A stretch of DNA of 64,000 nt from Mytilinidion resinicola (Eukaryota > Ascomycota > Dothideomycetes > Mytilinidiales > Mytilinidiaceae). Below are positions 55,871 through 64,000 of the stretch, one piece after another. A program made the position numbers and the translations under genes. The notes below the pieces were generated by a model that was not told the origin of the DNA, did no database searches, and saw only the letters and a list, made by a program, of their open reading frames with translations. The stretch lies in assembly GCF_010093595.1 (NCBI RefSeq), contig NW_022985461.1, forward strand, positions 466,999-530,998. The letters run 5' to 3'. How positions within the stretch are numbered: position 1 is the stretch's first letter; every line of letters begins with the position of its first letter.

Positions 55871-58612
55871 ATGTCGAACCACCACTTCCCAGACATCCAA
55901 AACAAGCTCTCCGCACCGGTCAAGCTCTCAGCATTCGAACGCCGGAAACAAGAGGCCGAAGCGAAACGCCGGCGCGAAGCAGCAGAGGACGCAGCAGCTA
56001 TAAAGCAAGCGGTGGAAGACATGCAAGCAGGCGATGAGGGCGATCCTCTACCGACGACCGAAGCCAAGATCAGCAATATGGGGGGGTTTGGGAACGCGCC
56101 ACATCCGTCGAGACACTTTGCCGGGAGTTCAATGGGATTCAGGCTGCCAGAACAGCAGCCGCTACCGCCAACACAGTCGCTACGGCCGCTGGCGCAAAAG
56201 AGACAACGTGAGAAGTCGCCCGAGCTGGCAGAAGATGACATCTTGAGCTTCATAGAGTCGAACAAGAAGGCCAAACCGGGCAATGCGGAGCCGCGTTCGC
56301 GAAATGGCTTAAGAGCGGCGTCATGGGGATCATCGGACGACTCGAAGGCGCACCCGCGAAGTGACGGGCGCAAAGCAGCATTTAGGGATTCGAACGATTC
56401 GGATGTCGATAGTGTTGATAGCGAGCCGGATCCGAACGAGCCCAAGCCGCTGGTTGACGTATGGAACATACCGATTGACATGTCTTTAGACATGATCGAA
56501 GCGATGATCGACAAGATGATGCCTGCGGGCCGGGAAGCCAAAGAGGTTATTCCCATGCCGCCAAAAGGCCCGATTGCCAATTCTGGAGGACGCAAGTCGA
56601 AAATCGCTACGGTGAGACTGGCTCGTGGACTGCTTGCGGCAGAGCTCGACCAGGTCGCAGCAGCTTTTAATGGAAAGTATGCGGGCTGGGGATATTACTT
56701 GCGTGCTGCCCGCCAGACAACTTTCATGAGTGAATCCATTGACCACAATGCTCAATCACTTTATCCTTTCGGTGCCGTGCCAGTCGCCAACCGTGGAAAG
56801 GGCTCTGGCGGCAATCAAGTAGGTAATTACGGCGACAACCGTGGAGGGAGCTACAACGACAATCGCGGATCAAGTTACGGCAACAACCGCGGAGGAGGTT
56901 ACGGGGAGAATCGCGGACGCGGATACGGCGACAATCGTAGCGGTTACGGCGACAATCGTGGAGGCTACAACGACAATCGTGGAGGCTACAACGACAATCG
57001 TGGAGGCTACAGCGACAATCGTGGAGGGGGCTACGGCGGCAATCAAGGAGGGGGCTACGGCGGCAATCAGGGAGGGGGCTACGGCGGAAATCAAGGAGGT
57101 AATTACGGCAACAATCGTGCAGGAGGTTACGGACGGAGTCCTGTAGGCCCTCAAGGAATGCGCGGCGCCCCAAATCAAGACAAGGGTGGTGGATATGGAC
57201 AGCCGAACTATCAAAATGCTAGGAGAGGCAGCCAGGATTTCTCACAACTAGAGGTGAAGGTTACTCCCCCAGCTGATCTGCAGCAAATGAGGCTCATCCA
57301 CAAGACGGTTGAAGGGGTGCTTACGCACGGTGTTGCGTTTGAGGCTCTACTGATGTCACTTTCGGATGTACAGAAGCAGGAGAAGTGGGCTTGGATCTGG
57401 GATGCCAGGAGCGTAGGCGGCATATGGTACCGATATCGCCTTTGGGAACTAAGCAGGCCTCGCCGTTCTCGCCGCCCATCTAATTCCAACGCCCGACGTG
57501 GTTCCAACGGGGGCCTCATCCAACTGGTCTTCGACGAAGGACCCACGTGGGTGGCACCAACGGACGTTCCGAAGTTCGAGTTCATCGCCGAAATCTCAGA
57601 ATTCAAAGACGATCCCGACTACCACGAGTCTGACCTCGACAGCGATGACGACGAAGGTGGCGGCCGCCGCAGCTTCAACGACGGAACCGGCCCTCCACCC
57701 GAAGACCACCTCCAACCCAAGCTCGCCTTTCTCGAACCGCTCGCGAAAGCGCAACTTACGTGGCTGCTGGCCCGTCTGCCGAGCGAGATGACCAAACTTC
57801 GCGCCGGCGATGTCGCGCGCGTCACCGACTTCGCTATCAAGCACTCTGCCCGTGGCAGGGAAGAAATCGTTGACATGATCATCCTGAACGTCGAGAAGCC
57901 CTTCTGCTTCACCTCCGCCAACACCAATCCAAAGCCAACAATAGAATCCGCCCAGCGCTCCATCGAGCCTCCGACTGACACCACCGACAACCCTAGCTCC
58001 GAGCTCGGCCCAGCCAAGCAGCAGCAGCCCGTCGACGCGTCCTCCCCAGCCAATCTCTCCACCGAGCCTGTCGACATCTCCTCTGCGAAACTCGTCGCCC
58101 TCGCCGTGATCTACGACCTTTGCGTTGCCGGCACCGACCACAGCCTCGGCTTCACCATCAGCTCCTGGCGCTATCCCGTCGATTTCGCGTCCGAGCTCAC
58201 ACGCCGTCGCGTCTTCGCACACCTGGGCCGCCTCGACCGCGATCTCGGCTGGGGCAAGATGCGCGCGCGGCGCTGGAAGATTCAGATCCACAACGTCCTC
58301 GACCTGTGGAAGGAACGCGGTTTCTTCACTCCAACCACCATGCAGGAGCTTGCAGACCAGTTTGCGAATCCGCCGCTGACAGCACGCGAGAAGGAGATTG
58401 AGGCGCGGGAGGCGGCGGAGCGCGCGCGCGTGCAGGCGAAGCGAGGGAAGGTGGAGATTAGAGCTATTATGCCTGCGGATGGCGAGGGCAGTGAGGGTGA
58501 TGAGGGCGGTCTGGCGTCGGTGGACAGGGAGCAGGAACGCAAGGAGAAGGTGCAGTTCTCGATGGCCATGGGACCGCCGCAGGGTCGGAAGCGCAAACCG
58601 CAGGTTTTGTGA
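55871..58612 (+). CDS. SR140/U2SURP-like splicing factor (SURP and CID domains)
   Basis: An intronless 913-residue protein. The N-terminus (MSNHHFPDIQNKLSAP, then a Lys/Arg/Glu helix AFERRKQEAEAKRRREAAED) is typical of U2-snRNP-associated SR140. A degenerate RRM-like region spans about 195-300. A Gly/Asn/Tyr/Arg low-complexity block of GYGDNRGG-type repeats spans about 315-425. A SURP module (DLQQMRLIHKTVEGVLTHG, WAWIWDARSVGGIWYRYRLWE) covers about 465-525 and a CID/RPR domain (LTWLLARLPSEMTKLRAGDV to FFTPTTMQELADQF) about 620-830. The tail is charged. The protein likely acts in the nucleus with U2 snRNP during branch-site selection. The start is the first ATG with conserved context. Confidence 0.87.
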   Translation: MSNHHFPDIQNKLSAPVKLSAFERRKQEAEAKRRREAAEDAAAIKQAVEDMQAGDEGDPLPTTEAKISNMGGFGNAPHPSRHFAGSSMGFRLPEQQPLPPTQSLRPLAQKRQREKSPELAEDDILSFIESNKKAKPGNAEPRSRNGLRAASWGSSDDSKAHPRSDGRKAAFRDSNDSDVDSVDSEPDPNEPKPLVDVWNIPIDMSLDMIEAMIDKMMPAGREAKEVIPMPPKGPIANSGGRKSKIATVRLARGLLAAELDQVAAAFNGKYAGWGYYLRAARQTTFMSESIDHNAQSLYPFGAVPVANRGKGSGGNQVGNYGDNRGGSYNDNRGSSYGNNRGGGYGENRGRGYGDNRSGYGDNRGGYNDNRGGYNDNRGGYSDNRGGGYGGNQGGGYGGNQGGGYGGNQGGNYGNNRAGGYGRSPVGPQGMRGAPNQDKGGGYGQPNYQNARRGSQDFSQLEVKVTPPADLQQMRLIHKTVEGVLTHGVAFEALLMSLSDVQKQEKWAWIWDARSVGGIWYRYRLWELSRPRRSRRPSNSNARRGSNGGLIQLVFDEGPTWVAPTDVPKFEFIAEISEFKDDPDYHESDLDSDDDEGGGRRSFNDGTGPPPEDHLQPKLAFLEPLAKAQLTWLLARLPSEMTKLRAGDVARVTDFAIKHSARGREEIVDMIILNVEKPFCFTSANTNPKPTIESAQRSIEPPTDTTDNPSSELGPAKQQQPVDASSPANLSTEPVDISSAKLVALAVIYDLCVAGTDHSLGFTISSWRYPVDFASELTRRRVFAHLGRLDRDLGWGKMRARRWKIQIHNVLDLWKERGFFTPTTMQELADQFANPPLTAREKEIEAREAAERARVQAKRGKVEIRAIMPADGEGSEGDEGGLASVDREQERKEKVQFSMAMGPPQGRKRKPQVL
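56815..57140 (+). repeat. Tandem coding repeats of 21-30 bp (GYGDNRGG-type) in the SR140-like gene
   Basis: Units such as GGAGGCTACAACGACAATCG recur about a dozen times, in three sub-types (GYNDNRG, GGYGGNQG, GYGDNRG). This gives an Arg/Gly/Asn/Tyr-rich segment resembling condensate-forming domains. Confidence 0.9.
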
Positions 58613-60029
58613 GCTGGCTTCTGGTGAGGTGGAAAAGGGGCGGAGGCGCCTTTGGCTTGCTGGGACTACGGTCAGAACAGTAGCCTGTATGATATGATAT
58701 GGATGGCTGCGGCCTGAGTATGAAGGGAGAGATAGTAAATCCGAGCTTAGCTCGGTCAGAGAATGCGAATTGCAATTCACTGATATATGGTTTGCCAACA
58801 CCGTGACGGCGTCTAAAACATCCCAATGCATAAAAAATTAACCTTAACTGGATGTCAAGTTCGTCACGTTGCAATTCAGACTACTAAATATGGGACTAAT
58901 CTCACACCTCCATCACTGCGTGCAGAAGCTTCGGCTTTCTAAGCTAATTTAGCTCTTGATTGATATATATCTCTCCCCTCTCTCTTGGTTCAGAAAACCC
59001 AAATGACAATTCACTGTTCAATCGTTTGACAACCCCACGACGGGGTCTGAAGCCCTCCAGCGCATCCGAATATGTCTGAATTGGATGTCAAGATCTTCAC
59101 GTTGCAGTCCAACCCAGCATCTACGCACCTACTGAAACCGATCTCACACAGCTCTATGCACACGGACTCATCACTACCTAACTCCAATTTTGCGCACTCG
59201 ACACCACTGTGAGGAGCAGTCCAGCCAGTTAAGCAGCTAGTTAGTCAAGAAGAGGGGGTCTGATTCGCACGACTTGGAACTTGACATCGGACCTAGGCTT
59301 TTGAAATACTGTGGGGGTACCCCAAGCGGTAGTGAACGCGTGGGCGTAGGCTTTCGAATTGGTGCGATAGCTTGGTTTAGAGAACGCGAAATGGGGTTCA
59401 TTGATGAGTGGTTTGGCGGCGTGGTGACGGCGTCTGGAGGGTCTTAATGCATCAAGAATGATATGGATTGGATGTCAAGGTTGTGACGTTGTATTTCGGA
59501 CGACTATCTAACGCGACTCATATTGAGCTTTCTTCTGGACTAGAAACTCTAAAATGTAATCCACTAATGAGTGGTTTGATGGCGTGGTGACGGCGTCTGA
59601 AGGGCTCCAACGCGTCCAGAATTGGCTGGATAGGATGTCGCCATCTACACGCCTACCCTCACACCCCCATTACCGCACGCAAAAGCTCTAGACTCGAGTG
59701 CTGATTCAGCTGCTCTTGATTTGATATACATCTCTCCACCCCCTATTCCCCCCCCCTCCCCCCCTTCTCTCTCGCCCATTTCCCAAATACCAGATGTCCA
59801 TGGTAATAGCATGCTTGAACCCCTTCCGTCCGTCCCCGCCCGCCCGCACGCCACAAAAAAAAGGAGAGAACCACCCAAAAGCCGCCTCCAACCAGTTCAA
59901 CGCAACCAAAAGAAAAGGGAAACAAGACACGCAAAAGATCAGTAGAAGAGGCCCACCCAGACCAAACTGTAGACTTACAAAAACATTGTGCCAGAAAGGG
60001 AGAATAAACAGATCGACTGGATCAATCAC
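58613..60029. repeat. Degenerate direct repeats between convergent SR140-like and MED14 genes
   Basis: A block TGGTTTG..(12 nt)..GACGGCGTCTGAAG followed by TTGGATGTCAAG..TCACGTTG occurs four times. The GACGGCGTCT core is at 58805, 59039, 59426 and 59588, and the last copy is shortened. A second block (AGCTCTTGATTGATATATATCTCTCC) appears near 58950-58976 and 59712-59738. Copies are 70-85% alike by eye, with variable spacing, and no coding frame crosses them. Confidence 0.75.
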
Positions 60030-63000
60030 TCAGTCGATCGTGATGATATCGGGCCCACCGCCACCACCACCGCCACCGCCTCTATTATTACCGTTCCGCC
60101 CCTGATTCTGTCGGTTATTCCCATTGACACCGGGCCCGCCTCCCTGACCTCCGTTTTTCCTCGGTGCCTGTTTCTGCTCCCGGTTCTGATTCTGATTCTG
60201 ATTATGAGCCAGCAACGCCTTCGCCGCCGCATCCTTCTGCAGCTCCAGCTTCGCCCGCCCAGTAGCAGCCGCCGCCGCCGCCTGGGGCTTCACGGCATTC
60301 GCATTCGCATTCGAGATCCCCAGCCCAACCACCGGCTGCGGAGCCCCCTTACTCACATTCGCATTCCCCCTCACCACCTCCTCAACTACAGGCACTTCCT
60401 CTGCACCACCGCCCTTAGTCGCACACCCCCTTACCACCCCATCCAACCTAACCACCGCCTTCGCAACCCCCTCAATACTCGCGACAATCCCCGTCCGCAG
60501 CCCCTGCCACCCCCCCTCGGCCCCCTCCTCTCCCGCTCCCTCCTCCAACCCCCCCGCCTCGTTCTCCCGCCACAGCTTCTCCAGCGCCTTGCGCAGTGCC
60601 TCGCTCTTCGGCGCCGGCTTGGCGCGCTGGTCCGGGTTCGCGGCGCTCGCGTCTTGGACATGCCACACGTGCCGGTCGTGCTGCACGCGCAGGTTAGCAT
60701 CGAAGCTCACGCGGGGGTTCGTGTACACGAGGCGGAACGCGTCGGGCGCGCGGGCGTGGATCGCCGGCTGGGTTACCCTCTGTCCCGCTGTCTCTTTGCC
60801 ACCTGAGCCTGTGCCTGTACCCTCAAGCTCAGCGTCGCTGGTGGTGTGGAGAGAGTCCAGCGCGGAGAGGAGCGGTAGTGTGGCGAGTAGGTGGTAGGTG
60901 AAGAGGTTGACGGCGGCGCGGAAGCGGGCGGCGTCGTGGCGCTGGGCGTTGAGGCCGGCGGCGAGATAGGCGCGGATGCGGTTGTGGGGGTTGTTGCGGG
61001 GGAGGGTCAGTTTGATGGGCGCGTCGGGCGCGAAGGAGACGGTGGCGGTGCAGGCGCCGCCGCTGCCGTAGCGGAAGGTGATGCGGTTGGGCGTGATGCG
61101 GTCGGCTTGGAATTTGCGCTTGCGCAGGATGCTGATGAAGTTGAGGAGGTGAGTGATTTCGCGGAGGCGTGTCGAGAGGGGATTGTCGAGGGAGGTGCCG
61201 AAGGGGACGGAGATGAAGATGCGAAAGTTGGAGTTGTTTTCGCCGACGAATTTGATGTCGGAGGAGTTGGATGTGCGGACGATGGTTGCGGTTTCGTGCT
61301 CGAAGCCCTTCGCCATTTCACCGCTGACAGAGAAGAGAACGGTAGATTTTGCCGAGTCAAAGGACTCATATTTGATGCGCATGACGTTGCGGGCCCACGG
61401 TTCGGCATCTTGCTGGTCGGATTTGAGGAATTCGTCGGCGGAGATCCAGAGAGAAGAGACATCAACAAGTTTTTGGGCGGCTGTTCGGCTCTCGAGAGGT
61501 GATGAAACCTTGTAAGGGACCTGTCGTTGCACCAGTGAGCTCGTTGTAGCAGACAGTGTTATCTCGGCCACCGCTTTACGCTGGATTGTAGTCATGACAT
61601 CCCGCAAAGCAAGATCATTTATGGCTGTGGACGAGTCGCTCTGAATCCGTTCGGCGGTCTTGATTTTTACCCCTGGATAGCTAGGTTCTGTGTCGATGGC
61701 CCACCAAGACACACCAGACAGGTTGAACACGCCCGCCAAGACCCAATTTTGTGTCCAGCCTCTTGCTCGGAATAGTGTATGCTGTACTACATCCTGCTTG
61801 ATTGCTTCCTTGATAGAATCGGTTCGAATGTTCATAAATGGTTTTGCCCAGCCAAGCAGTTGCGCTTGCTTGTCCACAGCAGTTTGAAGACTTGCGCAGA
61901 GTATCTGAGGTATCGTGTTGCTAATGAAGGATATAGGGTCCGGCGTAGCACTAGCTTTCTGTTCTATAGATGCAGAGATAGCCGTGCAAGGCTGCATGGC
62001 AAAGCGGCCAGTTACTGGATCCACCAAAACAGTCGTCGAAGTTGCGGAGGTTCCGAGATTGACCTCCAGCATGCAATCAGACGGTTCCGTGTCCGAGGTA
62101 GAGACTTCAGTTTTCAAAGTTGATCCTCCTCGAGCGGCTGCCACTAAACGGTCCCGAATGGTCTCAAGCATGTAGCCAATATGATGAGCTATGACCCTTC
62201 TCAGCATATTTTCCATGGACAGTGAATCCCAGTCAAATGATATTTCCGACTCTTTGACCTCCAATCCTTGACGAAACCAGCGGACGGATAATTGCGGAGG
62301 AGTAGGGCCTTTCCAGCAGATCTTCCCATTCTTGGGTTTCCCGCTAACGATTCCAATCTCTATCCAACTCTTCTTTCCCGGAAGCTCGGTCCAGTACTGC
62401 ACAACGAGAGACCTGCGGACTGGTTCTACTTTGATCGATCCTGCCCAATTCCCGGCTGTTAGTTGGTACGCCTGGGCCTTCAATATGGCAATCTTATGGG
62501 TAAGGACGAGATTATGCAGAAAATCAAAGCAACCACTCAGTCCAGATGCGCTCAATACTGCGTTTGCCTGTGTTTCAAGCGTAGCCCGAAAAAAGCTATC
62601 CGGGATCTCTGGAGCGGGCGAGAAGAGGAACCGGAGATCAACAAACCACCACGGTCCTGACGAGTCTTCTGTGGATGTGGCAACGTCTAATTCGAATTCT
62701 CCGGGTACTGTAAAGGTTACGCGTCCTGATCCAATTTTCCATTGCTTGAGGTGCCGTGGTAGTTCCTCGTGAATATTCAGGCGAAGAGCGCACCGTACGT
62801 TGCCGTCCCTCCAGAGCTTCAAGATTTCCTGTGGAGAAAGGGGTTCTGGTGGTATGTAGTCCATCTATAACAATGTTAGCGAAAATGGTACTGTAGTATA
62901 TGGTTTTACACACATCTGGCATCCATGATGCTTTCCCGGTCGCAAGAACCTTTAGAGCCGTATTTATATCGGGGCTCTTGAGTGTTGCATGCTCCATCTC

Positions 63001-63642
63001 CCGCTTCATGTTGCCCATAGCGTCTACAACGGCGTTATAACTCAACGCTTGGTCCCTTAACCATGACGAGACGTCTATCAGTCGTTGGACCTGCTCGGCA
63101 CGACGGCTCCAAGCGGAAAGGACAAGCAGCTTGACAAATCTAGTCCTGTGGTACTCGGCAAATTCCATCATCAATATTTTCTTCTGGATATTGTTGGGGT
63201 GCATATTTCCGTTTCCTGGCCCATTGACGGCATGATTTCCAAGGCCATTGGTCAAGCCAGGCTGCTGGGCGACGGGCAAGTCGGCCATCTTGGGAATTAG
63301 CTCTTGTAGGCCGAGAAAACATTCCTGGACGACGCGGGACAAGAGGGTGGACACTTTGCTGTATACATCCTGGCCGTATGCGTCGCTGTTGGTGATGTGA
63401 ATGATTTCGGGCGGGAGGTCCAGTAAAGACGCTGGTATGTCGACCTGGCCGGCGACAATCTGCTTCCCTCCGTTGATGGAGAAGGCGCCACCCCTCTCCG
63501 GCGGAGCTATGGCACGATCTCCATTCGTGGCTGGCTTGGTATGTCCCGGCGAACGCATAGCGTCGCTATTGCGGTCGTGAGGGCTCTTGGCCCCGGCAGC
63601 ACCATTCGCGCCATTCTGATTCATGATGAGGAGTCCTGGCAT
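60030..63642 (-). CDS. MED14: Mediator complex subunit 14 (Rgr1)
   Basis: The scaffold subunit linking the Mediator head, middle and tail modules. Exons 63642-62914 and 62864-60030 (intron of 49 nt) join at ASWMPD/MDYIPPEPLSPQE, a conserved stretch, giving 1187 residues. The N-terminal MED14 domain spans about 60-260 (LPPEIIHITNSDAYGQ, KKILMMEFAEYHRTRFVKLLVL, WLRDQALSYNAVVDAM). The long C-terminal part has alternating repeat-in-Med14 and linker folds. The last 120 residues are Ala/Gln/Asn-rich and end in nine consecutive glycines before PDIITID. The start MPGLLIMNQNG was chosen because the upstream in-frame sequence (to 63918) is not conserved-looking. Confidence 0.92.
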
Positions 63643-64000
63643 ACTCTTCTCCGCACCCTCCAGCGCCACGGCGCGCTCGCCTCGCCTTCCGCTATCCGGG
63701 GGGTCCCCCTCTGCTGCCACCACTTCTTCGGGTCGCGGGCCGGCCGTTTGGGTGGTGGTGAGGATGGAGAGGCGCGTGGAGACGTGGACGTGGATCGGGG
63801 CGGTCCAGGTTCTTTGTCTGTTGTCGCAAAGAAGCTGCCGCGTCGCAGGCAGGAAAGGCTGTCTCGGAGCGCTATGGCAGCTGAAGGCAGGAGCACAGGA
63901 CGCGGTGTAGGGTAGCAACGAGCGTGGAGGAAAGGACTGGCGTTGGCGCAGGGAGGAGGTTGGTCTCGTTATCTCATTTTCAGGGCAGCAAGTCCGTGGA
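63643..64000. promoter_or_regulatory. MED14 5' flank
   Basis: 358 bp upstream of the MED14 start. The frame stays open to 63918, so an N-terminal extension of up to 92 residues cannot be ruled out. No other feature was seen before the window ends. Confidence 0.4.

Overview
The window looks like nuclear DNA of a filamentous ascomycete (Pezizomycotina; the class cannot be fixed from sequence alone). Genes carry short GT-AG introns (about 45-130 nt) and lie on both strands without operons. The families present are typical of mould genomes: a Zn2Cys6 activator, a QutR-type repressor, a NACHT/STAND protein with a fungal N-terminal domain, HET and fungal BTB proteins. All splice models below were built by hand from frame continuity and splice signals.

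Layout. 0.3-2.3 kb is a degenerate tandem satellite with a period close to 180 bp. 2.5-7.1 kb holds a DPM1-type dolichol-phosphate mannosyltransferase and an HMT1-type half ABC transporter. 8.7-30 kb is an extended quinate/shikimate catabolic cluster: intradiol dioxygenase, type II dehydroquinase (qutE), inositol-monophosphatase-like qutG, quinate/shikimate dehydrogenase (qutB-like), quinate permease (qutD), 3-dehydroshikimate dehydratase (qutC), a Gfo/Idh/MocA oxidoreductase, a second shikimate-dehydrogenase-like protein, an NTF2/SnoaL-like protein, the activator qutA and the repressor qutR. 30.8-35.6 kb holds a broken BTB-domain gene and a long low-complexity protein ending in a Lys-Gly tail. 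36.8-43.5 kb carries conserved housekeeping genes: ESCRT-II VPS22/SNF8, ribosomal protein L7 with an intronic C/D snoRNA, and a Pho85-type cyclin. 45.5-48.6 kb is a NACHT-ankyrin gene with a frameshift. 50.5-53.3 kb is an EF-hand MscS-like channel. 54.2-55.3 kb is a HET-domain relic. 55.9-63.6 kb holds an SR140/U2SURP-like splicing factor and Mediator subunit 14, with degenerate direct repeats between their convergent 3' ends.

How the genes work together. QutD would import quinate. The dehydrogenase gives 3-dehydroquinate, QutE dehydrates it to 3-dehydroshikimate and QutC makes protocatechuate. QutA activates and QutR represses. The ring-cleavage dioxygenase at one edge suggests that local coding extends past protocatechuate, if an unlinked enzyme first makes catechol or hydroxyquinol. 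The linked Gfo/Idh enzyme, the second SDH-like enzyme (one residue of the substrate-binding serine pair replaced) and the SnoaL-like protein are the least explained parts. They form a candidate accessory branch for a related alicyclic acid. Four of the cluster's intergenic regions are divergent promoters.

The accessory defence or allorecognition-type genes (BTB, NACHT-ankyrin, HET) all show broken reading frames, while the metabolic and housekeeping genes are intact.
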